From Halobacillus salinus (lineage in GTDB: Bacteria; Bacillota; Bacilli; Bacillales; Halobacillaceae), in NCBI RefSeq assembly GCF_004684905.1, contig NZ_SRJC01000007.1, positions 62,001 through 126,000 on the forward strand: a stretch of DNA of 64,000 bases, in the 5' to 3' direction. Every line of letters begins with the position of its first letter. The stretch's first letter is position 1. The translations under genes and the position numbers were made by a program. Shown piece after piece: positions 47,619-59,785 of the stretch. Below the pieces are notes generated by a model. That model worked only from the letters and a program-made list of their open reading frames with translations. It made no database searches and was not told where the DNA came from.

Positions 47619-48719
47619 GTGAAGGTGCATCCCTCACAAGTTGTCGCAGGTTGTATGATCATTCAGGACGTTATGGGAAAAACAAATCGTCCGATCATAC
47701 CTAAAAATACTGTAGTACATCCTATACATATGCGGGTTTTAAACCAATTTAAAGTTGGGGTAGTTGAAGTAGCCAATCGACTGTCTGATGGGTCTCCGTT
47801 TATTCCAGAGGAAAGCATAGAGTATAACGAGGTGGAAGAACACAAGAAGCAAGAAAGTCAGGAATCCCTAAGTACGTTGTCCTTCCAAGAACAGTATCTA
47901 GAAGCGGTGCAGGCCTATAAGAAATGGTTCGAAGATTGGCGTGGTGGCACACCGGTAGATATTTCAGCAGTCCGAAAGGTCATGGTTCCATTATTAGAGC
48001 GCGCTGCTCAGTCTAATCGCGACGTGTTCTTACTCCACCACTTTTCCTCAAAAGACGATTACTATTATCATCACAGCGTAGCAGTCGGGCTTCTATCCGG
48101 TTATATCGCATCTAAGATGAATTACAGTTATGGAGACTGGATTCAAATCGGATTGGCTGGTGTACTGAGTGACAGTGGAATGGCGAAGGTTGAAGCAAGA
48201 ATCATAAATAAGACGGGGGCTTTGAGAGAAGAAGAATTTAATCAAATCCGCAAACATCCGACTTATTCTTACCGTTACGTAGAAAAAACCCCTCTGTTGA
48301 CTCAAAATGCGAAGCTAGCGATCTTGCAGCACCATGAACGTCTGGACGGGAGCGGCTATCCGCTTGGTCTGCAACAGGGGAAAATCCATAGCTACAGCCA
48401 AATCATTGCGGTCAGTGACATGTACCATGCCATGACATCAGAACGTGCTTACCGCAAGAAGCATTCACCATTCCGTGTGTTGGAAGAAATCCAAAAAGAA
48501 CAATTCGGTCGCTTTGACCATACCGTCGTCCAAGCTTTCATTAAAGAGATGACGAACTATTCACAAGGCACAAAAGTCAAATTGTCCAACAACCAGAAGG
48601 CTGCAATTGTTTTCGTAGAATCTTCACATCCGACAAGACCGATGGTGCAGTTAGAAGATCAATCTATCTACGCTTTAAGGGACCATCATGATCTGTATAT
48701 CGAAGAGGTGCTGGATTGA
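47619..48719 (+). CDS. HD-GYP-like protein with altered HD motif
   Basis: 366 residues. N-terminal region (1-75) of the type found before HD-GYP domains, then HHSVAVGLLSGYIA, IRKHPTYSYRYVE, HHERLDGSGYPLGL and VSDMYHAMTSERAYRKK, the HD-GYP c-di-GMP phosphodiesterase pattern. Where active enzymes have LLHDIGK this protein has VLSDSGM: the metal-binding His and following Lys are lost while Asp remains. It may be inactive, bind ligand only, or use other metals. GTG start behind AGGTGGTG. Single-gene unit after gyrA. Confidence 0.85.
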   Translation: MKVHPSQVVAGCMIIQDVMGKTNRPIIPKNTVVHPIHMRVLNQFKVGVVEVANRLSDGSPFIPEESIEYNEVEEHKKQESQESLSTLSFQEQYLEAVQAYKKWFEDWRGGTPVDISAVRKVMVPLLERAAQSNRDVFLLHHFSSKDDYYYHHSVAVGLLSGYIASKMNYSYGDWIQIGLAGVLSDSGMAKVEARIINKTGALREEEFNQIRKHPTYSYRYVEKTPLLTQNAKLAILQHHERLDGSGYPLGLQQGKIHSYSQIIAVSDMYHAMTSERAYRKKHSPFRVLEEIQKEQFGRFDHTVVQAFIKEMTNYSQGTKVKLSNNQKAAIVFVESSHPTRPMVQLEDQSIYALRDHHDLYIEEVLD

Positions 48720-48739
48720 CTAACGTATATGAACTTTAG

Positions 48740-48767
48740 AGGAACTTCCAAATGGGAAGTTCCTTTT
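48740..48767 (+). terminator. Terminator of the HD-GYP-like gene
   Basis: AGGAACTTCC AAAT GGGAAGTTCCTTTT hairpin. Confidence 0.85.
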
Positions 48768-48855
48768 AGTTTGTCGAGATAGTATTGTCGGTTCTCTTAG
48801 CTATAATCGGTGTTGGAATAAAGGTTCGCATTTTTTTACAGACCTGGTATGTCAC

Positions 48856-49572
48856 CTATTCTGGTAGAGAGGTGAACTGGTTCTCTAACCAGGAGGAGAC
48901 CAATGTCGGAATCTCAACAGCAGCCGAACGTAGGAAGTGAACGATGAATACATAGTCATCCCGGTCCCGCATTTGCTGCATTTCCCCCCACCACTCCCCT
49001 TCATATCGCACAAGCATACTCAAGTTGTATAAGACGGCGAAATAAGTCATCAAGGCTGGCCATTCCTCTTCCGTTTTCGAAAAGGATGTCCCCTTCAGAC
49101 CGTACAAGTCCTGCATAGTCGGAAGCGGACGTAGTAACTCATCCATGGAAATCTTTTCTTGGGCAGACTGAAATCCGAACAAATGCCAGGAAGCATAAGG
49201 AAAGAGACCGTGAGGCTGGATGCGGATATCATCCTCGAGGAAGCGGTAGTGTTGTTTCTTACGCTTTCTAGTGGATAGGCCGTGGGCAAGCACTTTAGCA
49301 GTGGCTGGATAACCTGGGTCTACTGTCAGGAGACAGCTCTTGATCATATGGTTCAGGCCGTAATAATACAGAAGCGGCTGTACGCTTAAAGACGTGGAGG
49401 CAGCGGCCTTCCAGAAATCCTCCCCCAATATCAGTCCATGAATGAATCGTTCTGCGTTCTGATAGGCATGGTGATCGGACTTAGGGTGTTCTTGTTTGTC
49501 GTAGCACTTCTTCAAAAAAGGTCTGGTGTGTGATGTGACTTGCAAATAAGTAAGAATGGTCGACTCATTCAA
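48856..49572 (-). CDS. yaaC: YaaC-like protein
   Basis: 238 residues with the YaaC pattern: ERFIHGLILGEDFWKAA, LLYYYGLNHMIKSCLL, HGLFPYASWHLFG, YNLSMLVRYEGEWW. It is shorter than Bacillus YaaC (about 315), apparently lacking part of the middle. Function unknown. TTG start with GAAAGGAGGAG upstream. Opposite to its neighbours and next to guaB, as in Bacillus. Confidence 0.85.
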   Translation of the reverse strand: MNESTILTYLQVTSHTRPFLKKCYDKQEHPKSDHHAYQNAERFIHGLILGEDFWKAAASTSLSVQPLLYYYGLNHMIKSCLLTVDPGYPATAKVLAHGLSTRKRKKQHYRFLEDDIRIQPHGLFPYASWHLFGFQSAQEKISMDELLRPLPTMQDLYGLKGTSFSKTEEEWPALMTYFAVLYNLSMLVRYEGEWWGEMQQMRDRDDYVFIVHFLRSAAVEIPTLVSSWLENQFTSLPE

Positions 49573-49632
49573 ATCGGTTCTCCTCCTTTCTTTTCCAATT
49601 AAAGTTTCTGTCGAATCGATTGATTTTTTAGG

Positions 49633-49661
49633 TTGAAAAAGCCTTGTTGTTGTCGTATTGT
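49633..49661 (+). promoter_or_regulatory. Possible guaB promoter
   Basis: -35 TTGAAA (49633-49638), 17-base spacer, -10 TATTGT (49656-49661). Confidence 0.4.
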
Positions 49662-49711
49662 AAATAACAATAAGAAAAGCTGACTTACGTATGATGTCGA
49701 TGGAATCATGT

Positions 49712-49747
49712 TGGAAAGGACGATCCCTTCAATCGTTTTCCTTTTTC
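49712..49747 (+). promoter_or_regulatory. Terminator-like hairpin in the guaB leader
   Basis: GGAAAGGACGAT pairs with ATCGTTTTCC (two-base bulge) and is followed by TTTTT, between the proposed promoter and guaB. No purine-riboswitch aptamer motif is visible before it. Confidence 0.35.
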
Positions 49748-49831
49748 TGATGTATCTTTATAGGTCCCTTGCATCTTTTAAGTTAGGTTACCCACCTTTA
49801 CCCGAAACTATTTGAAAAGAAGGAGAGTTGA

Positions 49832-51304
<1,473 letters not shown>

Positions 51305-51320
51305 CCCTCTTAAATGAACC

Positions 51321-51352
51321 ATAGACAGGGACTTTTCCCTGTCTATTTTTTT
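51321..51352 (+). terminator. guaB terminator
   Basis: ATAGACAGGGA CTTT TCCCTGTCTAT perfect stem then TTTTTT. Confidence 0.93.
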
Positions 51353-51411
51353 GTGAAACCATGTGATAAAATAATAGAGATGCATAATTTACAGGGTGGA
51401 GGTTGAGAAAG

Positions 51412-52740
51412 TTGATACAACGATTGAAAGCATCAGTAGCCATAACAATGGTATTTCTTCTAAGTATGACTTCTGTATTTGTTAATCCTGATCGTACATA
51501 CGCAGCCGTAGATGTCGGCGCGAAATCAGCGATTTTGGTTGATGCTGAGACAGGAAAGGTTTTATTCGAAAAAGAGGCAGATTTAACCCTACCTCCAGCA
51601 AGTATGACAAAAATGATGACAGAGTACTTAGTGTTAGAAGCGATAGATGAAGGCAAAATCAGCTGGGACACGACAACACAAATCAGTGACTATCCGTACG
51701 GAATCTCGGCTAATGCGAATTTCTCCGGTGTCGGTCTTACTCAAAATAAAGATTACACAGTAGAACAACTTTATAAAGCGATGGCAATCAACTCAGATAA
51801 TGCGACGACGATTGCTCTAGCAGAAATGGTTGCAGGAACAGAAGGCGAATTTGTCAAAATGATGAACGAAAAAGCGGCTGAAATGGGTCTTCCAGACTAT
51901 GAGTTTGTGAATGCGACCGGATTGAACAACAGCCACTTAGGTGACAACTATCCAGAAGGTACGGCACCGGATGCGACAAACTTGATGTCCGCCCGTTCGG
52001 CTGCGATGCTAGCTTATCACCTGACAAATGACTACCCAGAAGCGCTTGAGTATTCAAGCATAGCGCAGACAGAATTTGATGGACAGACGATTACGAACTG
52101 GAACTGGATGCTTCCAGATATCCCGGGACAACTCTCTCAATTCAGTTATGATGGGGTAGACGGGCTAAAAACCGGCTATACAGAACTCGCCGGAAACTGC
52201 TTTACAGGAACAGCTTCTCGTGATGGCCGTCGTCTCATCTCCGTCGTGATGAAATCGGAAACACGTGAATCCCGCTTCCAAGAAACGGAGCAGTTATTCG
52301 ATTACGGTTTCAAACAATTTGAGAAACAAGAATTGTACGCATCTGGCTACCAAATGGATGACCAGAAACAACTCTCCGTTGCAAAAGGGAAAGAAGACAG
52401 TGTACAAATCCAAACAAACGCAGCACTCGAAGAGGTAATCCGTAAGGGTGAGAACGATCAATATTCGATTGAATATAAGATCAACGAGGAAAACCTCGAT
52501 GAAGAAGGAAACCTTGTAGCCCCGATTGAAAATGGCCAGAAAGTCGGAACAGCTCACTTGGTTTATAGTGGTGAAGAGAACTACGGCAACTTGATGGGTG
52601 AGAATGCACAAGGTGTAGATATCGTCACAATGTCTGCTGTAGAAAAATCGAACTGGTTCATGCTGATGCTCGGTAACGTCGGCGAATTCTTCAGTGATAT
52701 TTTCACAGGCGCTGTTGATATGGTGAAAGGCTGGTTCTAA
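51412..52740 (+). CDS. dacA: D-alanyl-D-alanine carboxypeptidase (PBP5)
   Basis: 442 residues. Signal peptide with cleavage near YAA (about residue 31), active-site SMTK (64-67), SDN, and DGLKTGYT; C-terminal domain ends in an amphipathic membrane-anchoring helix (DMVKGWF). Trims pentapeptides of vegetative peptidoglycan. TTG 51412 is preferred (GGAGG 9 bases upstream); TTG 51403 is adjacent to that site. Confidence 0.95.
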   Translation: MIQRLKASVAITMVFLLSMTSVFVNPDRTYAAVDVGAKSAILVDAETGKVLFEKEADLTLPPASMTKMMTEYLVLEAIDEGKISWDTTTQISDYPYGISANANFSGVGLTQNKDYTVEQLYKAMAINSDNATTIALAEMVAGTEGEFVKMMNEKAAEMGLPDYEFVNATGLNNSHLGDNYPEGTAPDATNLMSARSAAMLAYHLTNDYPEALEYSSIAQTEFDGQTITNWNWMLPDIPGQLSQFSYDGVDGLKTGYTELAGNCFTGTASRDGRRLISVVMKSETRESRFQETEQLFDYGFKQFEKQELYASGYQMDDQKQLSVAKGKEDSVQIQTNAALEEVIRKGENDQYSIEYKINEENLDEEGNLVAPIENGQKVGTAHLVYSGEENYGNLMGENAQGVDIVTMSAVEKSNWFMLMLGNVGEFFSDIFTGAVDMVKGWF

Positions 52741-52766
52741 TCCGAACCATCGTTTTGGGTTAGAAT

Positions 52767-52801
52767 AAGTGGGGAGAGGGATGAACCCTCCCCGCTTTTT
52801 C
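52767..52801 (+). terminator. dacA terminator
   Basis: AGTGGGGAGAGGG ATGAA CCCTCCCCGCT stem, then TTTTT. Confidence 0.9.
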
Positions 52802-52957
52802 TATATCTAAGGTTCTTCAACTAGTAAACATAATTCGTTTATTATCCAAGAAAATCAGTAGGATTTACCTCCATGATGCGTTACAATAAAGGATAAGTGA
52901 AAACTTTGAAATTAAGAGCTTAATAAGATAGAGCGAAGGATAGGGAGGAAAAATATT

Positions 52958-53842
52958 ATGTCTCAAACAGGTACTGATCGAGTAAAACGTGGAATGGCTG
53001 AAATGCAAAAAGGCGGCGTTATCATGGACGTTGTCAACGCAGAACAAGCAAAGATTGCGGAAGAAGCAGGTGCTGTAGCGGTTATGGCACTTGAGCGAGT
53101 ACCAGCGGATATCCGTGCAGCAGGCGGTGTCGCTCGTATGGCGGACCCAAGCATCACAGAAGAAGTCATGAACGCTGTATCCATTCCGGTAATGGCGAAA
53201 GCGCGCATTGGTCACATTACAGAAGCACGCGTACTAGAAGCTATGGGTGTCGACTACATCGACGAAAGTGAAGTGCTTACGCCAGCAGACGAGATTTATC
53301 ACATCAAAAAAGATGAATATACCGTACCATTCGTATGTGGTTGCCGTAACATCGGCGAAGCGGCTCGTCGTATTCGTGAAGGAGCGTCTATGCTACGTAC
53401 GAAAGGCGAACCTGGAACAGGTAACATCGTAGAAGCAGTACGTCACATGCGTCAGATCAACGCAGAAATCCGTCAGCTTCAAAACCTTTCCGAAGACGAA
53501 GTGATGGTATTCGCCCGTGATCACGCGGCTCCATTTGATCTTCTCATGGAAATCCGTGAAGAAGGACGTCTTCCAGTCGTGAACTTCGCAGCAGGTGGTA
53601 TCGCAACACCAGCGGACGCTGCCCTTATGATGGAGCTTGGAGCAGACGGCGTATTCGTCGGTTCTGGAATCTTCAAGTCCAAAAACCCAGCGAAATTCGC
53701 TCGTGCGATTGTAGAAGCTACAACGCACTATGACGATTACAAGCTGATCGGCGAACTTTCCAAAGACCTTGGTACAGCGATGAAAGGGATGGAAATGTCC
53801 ACTCTTACAGGCGACCAACGTATGCAAGAGCGTTCTGAGTAA
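52958..53842 (+). CDS. pdxS: Pyridoxal 5'-phosphate synthase subunit PdxS
   Basis: 294 residues. Makes PLP from ribose 5-phosphate, glyceraldehyde 3-phosphate and ammonia. Catalytic lysines in MAKARIGH and [10 protein letters not shown]; phosphate site [28 protein letters not shown] ribosome-binding site. Partner pdxT follows after 90 bases. Confidence 0.98.
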   Translation: MSQTGTDRVKRGMAEMQKGGVIMDVVNAEQAKIAEEAGAVAVMALERVPADIRAAGGVARMADPSITEEVMNAVSIPVMAKARIGHITEARVLEAMGVDYIDESEVLTPADEIYHIKKDEYTVPFVCGCRNIGEAARRIREGASMLRTKGEPGTGNIVEAVRHMRQINAEIRQLQNLSEDEVMVFARDHAAPFDLLMEIREEGRLPVVNFAAGGIATPADAALMMELGADGVFVGSGIFKSKNPAKFARAIVEATTHYDDYKLIGELSKDLGTAMKGMEMSTLTGDQRMQERSE

Positions 53843-53932
53843 TCTTTCAGTAAAGAGAATGATAAGACGAAGTGGCGACCGTTTTTGGACGAGTCGCCCT
53901 CGTTATAGGTTTTAGAAAAGGAGACATGCATC

Positions 53933-54523
53933 ATGACAACAATCGGTGTATTAGGACTGCAAGGAGCATTTCGTGAGCATGTTCGTTCTGTTGAAGCTAC
54001 AGGTGCTAAAGGCGTCGTAGTTAAGAAAAAAGAACAGTTGGACGAAATCGATGGTCTGATCATTCCTGGAGGCGAAAGCACGACGATGCGTCGCCTTATT
54101 GATAAATACGATTTTCTAGAGCCGATTCGTCAGTTCGGAAAGTCCGGAAAGCCGATCTTCGGTACGTGTGCTGGACTTATATTGTTAGCGTCCGAAATCG
54201 ACGGCTCTTATGATGTGCATTTAGGTGTCATGGATATCAAAGTGCGTCGGAACGCATTCGGTCGTCAGCGCGACAGTTTCGAAGCATCCTTGAATATCGA
54301 AGGCGTTGCAGACGACTTTAATGCGGTCTTCATCCGTGCTCCGTATGTAGAAGATGTAGGAGAAGATGCGAAAGTACTAGCCCGTTATGATGGCCATATC
54401 GTAGCAGCCCAGCAAGGTCACTACTTGGCTTGCTCGTTCCATCCAGAGCTTACAGATGACCACCGGATTACGGCTCATTTTGTAAAAATGGTGGAAGAAT
54501 CTAAGAAAAGCCTTGCATTATAA
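53933..54523 (+). CDS. pdxT: PLP synthase glutaminase subunit PdxT
   Basis: 196 residues. Class-I glutaminase: GGEST, catalytic Cys in [11 protein letters not shown] and the His/Glu pair in CSFHPEL. Supplies ammonia to PdxS. AAAGGAGAC ribosome-binding site. Confidence 0.97.
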   Translation: MTTIGVLGLQGAFREHVRSVEATGAKGVVVKKKEQLDEIDGLIIPGGESTTMRRLIDKYDFLEPIRQFGKSGKPIFGTCAGLILLASEIDGSYDVHLGVMDIKVRRNAFGRQRDSFEASLNIEGVADDFNAVFIRAPYVEDVGEDAKVLARYDGHIVAAQQGHYLACSFHPELTDDHRITAHFVKMVEESKKSLAL

Positions 54524-56150
<1,627 letters not shown>

Positions 56151-56157
56151 ATAGTGA

Positions 56158-56190
56158 AACCTCAGGGAGACAGACTCCCTGAGGTTTTTT
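56158..56190 (+). terminator. serS terminator
   Basis: AACCTCAGGGAG ACAGA CTCCCTGAGGTT stem then TTTT. Confidence 0.92.
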
Positions 56191-56405
56191 CTTTATCAAC
56201 GAAACCCATAGTATGACAACGGAATCGATGTAAGTATCACCGATTCCGACTTAGCATCAACGATCATAATGAAGTAATCCACGAACCCACTCATTAATCA
56301 CTCAAACAGGCTTGACTGTCCCCTCTCTGTTTAGATATAATGACGAAGTGGAAAAAAACACGTCAGGTTGTGTCGAAAATCTTCATAAAAAATTTCAACA
56401 AAACA

Positions 56406-56434
56406 TTGACGAGCTAAGACAAGCGTGATATTAT
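56406..56434 (+). promoter_or_regulatory. tRNA-Ser promoter
   Basis: -35 TTGACG (56406-56411), 17-base spacer, -10 TATTAT (56429-56434), ending 18 bases before the mature tRNA. The 215 bases between it and the serS terminator hold no gene, only a short GGAATCG/CGATTCC inverted repeat near 56220. Confidence 0.75.
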
Positions 56435-56452
56435 ATTACTTGTCGGTCACAC

Positions 56453-56545
56453 GGAGGAGTACTCAAGTTTGGCTGAAGAGAGCGGTCTTGAAAACCGCCA
56501 GGGGGTTAACGCCCCGCGGGGGTTCGAATCCCTCCTCCTCCGCCA
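56453..56545 (+). tRNA. tRNA-Ser (anticodon UGA)
   Basis: 93 bases including encoded CCA. Acceptor GGAGGAG/CTCCTCC, anticodon loop CTTGAAA (anticodon TGA), long variable arm typical of tRNA-Ser, T-loop TTCGAAT. Confidence 0.97.
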
Positions 56546-56591
56546 TTTATTATTTCAACAATAGCGCATAAATATTGGAGATTTATAGAAC

Positions 56592-56623
56592 AAAAATCGT
56601 TACTTCATTGTAACGATTTTTTT
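56592..56623 (+). terminator. tRNA-Ser terminator
   Basis: AAAATCGTTAC TTCATT GTAACGATTTT stem followed by Ts. Confidence 0.88.
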
Positions 56624-56629
56624 ATGCTC

Positions 56630-56662
56630 AAAAAAAGCCCTCTGCCTATTGCAGGGGGCTTT
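56630..56662 (-). terminator. HxlR-gene terminator
   Basis: Minus-strand GCCCCCTGC/GCAGAGGGC stem followed by seven Ts. Confidence 0.8.
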
Positions 56663-56665
56663 CGT

Positions 56666-57028
56666 TTAGACGATCTCGGGTTTTTCCACCTTCACTAGTA
56701 CGTCCTCTTTATTCGGGTACGTCTTTTCAATATGGCGCTCGCCCCATGCACAAAGCATATCGAGAGCACCCTTCAGTGTCCATCCGTAATCCGTCAGTTC
56801 ATATTCGACTTTTGGTGGGACTTGGTTATATACAATCCGGTTGATCACTCCGTCTTCCTCCAACTCACGCAACTGCTGAGTCAGCATCTTCTGGGTGATA
56901 CCAGGCATTAATTGTTTGAGTTCACAAGTTCTTTGTTTATCTTCAATCAAATGACATAAGATGACGACTTTCCATTTGCCACCGATGACCTCTAGTGCAG
57001 CTTCCACAGGAATATTGTATTTAGCCAT
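56666..57028 (-). CDS. HxlR-family winged-helix regulator
   Basis: 120 residues: VEAALEVIGGKWKVVILCHL, RTCELKQLMPGITQKMLTQQLRELEEDG and VEYELTDYG are the HxlR core. Single cysteines at about residues 25 and 34 could sense thiol stress as in some HxlR proteins (inference). Divergent from an MFS gene, with a long dyad between. Confidence 0.92.
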   Translation of the reverse strand: MAKYNIPVEAALEVIGGKWKVVILCHLIEDKQRTCELKQLMPGITQKMLTQQLRELEEDGVINRIVYNQVPPKVEYELTDYGWTLKGALDMLCAWGERHIEKTYPNKEDVLVKVEKPEIV

Positions 57029-57169
57029 ATGGTCGACACCTCCTCAGGGTTCGCACTTTTCTATTCATCAAATTAGCACGTACACTTAGCTTTTACCACC
57101 AATCTGCTCGTTCAATGAAATTTTCTTGGATTTTTTTGTGCTCCTAATCCCTGCAATGACGAAATAGTT

Positions 57170-57198
57170 ACTTTGTGGTGCCTATAGCACAATAAAGT
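57170..57198. promoter_or_regulatory. 29-bp dyad between the HxlR regulator and the MFS gene
   Basis: ACTTTGTGGTGC-CTATA-GCACAATAAAGT; the 12-base arms match at 10 positions. Placed in the divergent promoter region, it is the best candidate operator for the HxlR protein. Confidence 0.55.
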
Positions 57199-57291
57199 GC
57201 GTACTTCCAGAACTCCTTGTACGGGTGCATAATGATAGTTGCGATCGAAAGGCGCCGTTCGATCGGACTAAGAACACAAGGAGGTCGATGA

Positions 57292-58500
57292 ATGATGAGT
57301 ACTCAAAGCCAAGCTGTTCATCAAGCATCAGTTGAAAATAAAGGGAATAAGTTCGCTTTACTCGCACTAGCTATTAGTGCGTTCGGAATTGAAACGACAG
57401 AATTCGTTCCTGTCGGTTTTTTGTCTGCTATTTCAGGAGATTTATCTATTTCGATTACGTTAGCAGGGTTATTGATTTCAGGATATGCCATAGGCGTTGC
57501 GTTCGGGGCACCAGTCCTTACAGCGCTTACTGACAACATCAGCCGCAAGCACTTGCTTTTAGGATTAATGGTTATTTTTATTATAGGAAATGGGATTGCT
57601 GCGGTGTCGACGAGTTTTAGTTTACTTCTGATCGCCCGTTTTGTGACGGCTTTCTCTCATGGTCTGTTCTTCTCAATCGGATCAACGATTGCCGCGAGTC
57701 TTGTACCGGAACATAAGCGTGCCAGTGCCATCGCCTTTATGTTTACAGGTCTGACGGTTGCGACGGTGACAGGAGTGCCACTCGGTACCTTCATTGGACA
57801 AACCTTTGGTTGGAGAGCCACGTTTGCAGGGGTTGCTTTACTTGGTGTCATCGGTATGATCGCCAGTGAGTTGCTTGTACCGAAGAACTTGGAAGAGCCG
57901 CCACCGTCTTCTTTCCGTGACCAGCTGAAAATATTGAAAAATAAACAGATTATGCTTTCGTTCTTAATCACAGCATTAGGCTACGGCGGAACCTTCGTTG
58001 CGTTCACTTATTTAGCTCCTCTACTTGAGGAAGTGACTGGACTGGATCCAAGTCTTGTCAGTGTCATTTTGCTTCTTTACGGATTAGCCGTTGCGATTGG
58101 AAATACGATCGGCGGTAAAGCATCGAATAAGAATCCGCTCAAGGCCTTGTTTAACATGTTCATCTTGCAGGCCATTGTATTGTTCATCTTAAGCTTTACC
58201 GTATCCTATACCGTTTTAGGAGTCATTGTCATTGTCCTAATGGGGCTGTTCGCATTCATGAACGTACCAGCGCTGCAAATTCTGGTGGTAGGTTTAGCTG
58301 AAAAATATGTACCATCTGCGGTCAACGTAGCGTCTGCCTTGAACATTGCCGCATTCAACGTCGGCATTGCTATCGGTTCGTTTGTCGGCGGTCTGATTGT
58401 CGATTCAATCGGATTGATTCACACGCCTTATATCGGTGGTATCATGGTAGTAGGAGCAGTAATATTGACCGCTTATCTAAGAAAAATCGAACAACAGTAG
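57292..58500 (+). CDS. MFS transporter, AraJ/NepI-like (DHA1)
   Basis: 402 residues, 12 helices. FGIETTEFVPVGFLSAI is the helix-1 signature of the AraJ/NepI/YdhP-type exporters; ALTDNISRKHLLLG is the loop 2-3 motif. Substrate unknown, possibly drugs, sugars or nucleosides. AAGGAGGTCGATGA ribosome-binding site. Presumed target of the divergent HxlR regulator. Confidence 0.9.
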   Translation: MMSTQSQAVHQASVENKGNKFALLALAISAFGIETTEFVPVGFLSAISGDLSISITLAGLLISGYAIGVAFGAPVLTALTDNISRKHLLLGLMVIFIIGNGIAAVSTSFSLLLIARFVTAFSHGLFFSIGSTIAASLVPEHKRASAIAFMFTGLTVATVTGVPLGTFIGQTFGWRATFAGVALLGVIGMIASELLVPKNLEEPPPSSFRDQLKILKNKQIMLSFLITALGYGGTFVAFTYLAPLLEEVTGLDPSLVSVILLLYGLAVAIGNTIGGKASNKNPLKALFNMFILQAIVLFILSFTVSYTVLGVIVIVLMGLFAFMNVPALQILVVGLAEKYVPSAVNVASALNIAAFNVGIAIGSFVGGLIVDSIGLIHTPYIGGIMVVGAVILTAYLRKIEQQ

Positions 58501-58505
58501 TAACG

Positions 58506-58533
58506 AAAGCCCGGGAGAGCTCCCGGGCTTTTT
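58506..58533 (+). terminator. Terminator of the AraJ-like MFS gene
   Basis: AAAGCCCGGGAGAGCTCCCGGGCTTTTT, a near-perfect self-complementary hairpin. Confidence 0.88.
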
Positions 58534-58642
58534 CACGTATAAGTGACGGCCTGTAGTTTGCATATCTTTATCCCTCCTAAAATACGTAATCCTACCGAAT
58601 TCCGAGCTGTCTCGTTATAATGGTAGAAAAGGTGGGATAAAT

Positions 58643-59257
58643 ATGAAGATCATTGTATTTGGAGCAACAGGTCAAACAGGAAGCGAATTCGTATCACAAG
58701 CATTAGAATCAGGCCATGAGGTCACTGCTTTTGTTCGAACTCCTTCTAAGCTCGCCCTACAACATGAACACTTACATATCGTACAAGGCGATGCCCTAAA
58801 GGAAGAAGATGTCGCAGCAACATTGGAAGGCCAAGAGGCTGTGGCTTCATGCCTAGGGTCCGAAAGTTTGAAAGAGACGACGGCTTTGTCTACCATGACC
58901 GGAAACATTGTACGCGGCATGCAAAAGCACGGACTTAGCCGAATTGTCTATGTGGCCTCAGCTGGAATTCATCGAGAGATTCCAGGAGTGATCGGTTGGA
59001 TGTCACAACGTATTTTAAAAAATGTGCTAGAGGATCACCGAAATGCCGTAAATGCAATGATTGCAGCAGATCTCGACTTTACTGTTGCCCGTCCTATGCA
59101 GTTGAAGAACGGAGAGCGTACCGGTGAATATCGGACGGAAGAGATCGGAGTGCCGAAAAAGGGAAGAGAAATTCATCGTAGTGACGTCGCTCACTTTTTA
59201 TTAGAAGCATTAGAAAAAGATCAATGGGTCAAGCAAACGATAGGACTCGCTTACTAA
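58643..59257 (+). CDS. NAD(P)-binding oxidoreductase (SDR-like, BVR-B/NmrA type)
   Basis: 204 residues. Nucleotide motif IVFGATGQTGSEFV at the N-terminus, FVRTPSKL, QGDALKEED and YVASAGIHRE identify the atypical SDR group. No Tyr-x3-Lys catalytic pair is evident. Substrate unknown. Followed after 11 bases by a Nudix gene, so they probably form an operon. Confidence 0.87.
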   Translation: MKIIVFGATGQTGSEFVSQALESGHEVTAFVRTPSKLALQHEHLHIVQGDALKEEDVAATLEGQEAVASCLGSESLKETTALSTMTGNIVRGMQKHGLSRIVYVASAGIHREIPGVIGWMSQRILKNVLEDHRNAVNAMIAADLDFTVARPMQLKNGERTGEYRTEEIGVPKKGREIHRSDVAHFLLEALEKDQWVKQTIGLAY

Positions 59258-59268
59258 AGGGGATAGGT

Positions 59269-59748
59269 ATGGGATATATTGAAGAATTACGGGCATTGGT
59301 CGGACACCGCCCTGTCATTTTAGCAGGCTCCGTTGTACTTTTAATAAACGAGGAAGGGCATGTTCTTCTCCAGGAACGAACGCACCCAGAAGGGGTTTGG
59401 GGGCTGCCTGGTGGTTTGATGGAACTCGGTGAAAGTACAGAGGAAGTAGGGGTACGGGAAGTGTATGAAGAGACCGGACTAACGGTTCAGAACCTCCAAT
59501 TGATCAATGTCTATTCAGGAAAAGACCACTTTACCGTTGCCGCCAATGGGGATCAATTTTATACCGTAACGGCAGCTTACTATACGACGGATTACGAAGG
59601 GGAGTTGAGAGTGAACCTTGAAGAAGGGTTTCAATGTCAATTCATCGATCTAGAACGTCTTCCCGAGCGTATGGTCGGTAGTCACCGTGAAATAGTAAAT
59701 GATTTTGCCAAGGAGTTTGGTTCGATAGTGAAAAAGCAAGGTAGATGA
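59269..59748 (+). CDS. Nudix hydrolase
   Basis: 159 residues. Nudix box GGLMELGEST...REVYEETGL complete. Start at ATG 59269 (AAAGGGGATAGG upstream); the frame is open to 59224 within the previous gene. Likely hydrolyses a nucleoside-diphosphate derivative; specificity unknown. Confidence 0.9.
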   Translation: MGYIEELRALVGHRPVILAGSVVLLINEEGHVLLQERTHPEGVWGLPGGLMELGESTEEVGVREVYEETGLTVQNLQLINVYSGKDHFTVAANGDQFYTVTAAYYTTDYEGELRVNLEEGFQCQFIDLERLPERMVGSHREIVNDFAKEFGSIVKKQGR

Positions 59749-59766
59749 GTCTACCTTGCTTTTTTA
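59731..59766 (+). terminator. Nudix-gene terminator
   Basis: AAAAAGCAAGGTAGA TGAG TCTACCTTGCTTTTT stem; the Nudix stop codon is in its loop. Confidence 0.9.
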
Positions 59767-59785
59767 GATAGGATGCACAACTGAT

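Noticed and set aside
52115-52130. ATATCCCGGGACAA in dacA as a Noc site
   Set aside because: Three mismatches to the 14-base core, within range of chance.
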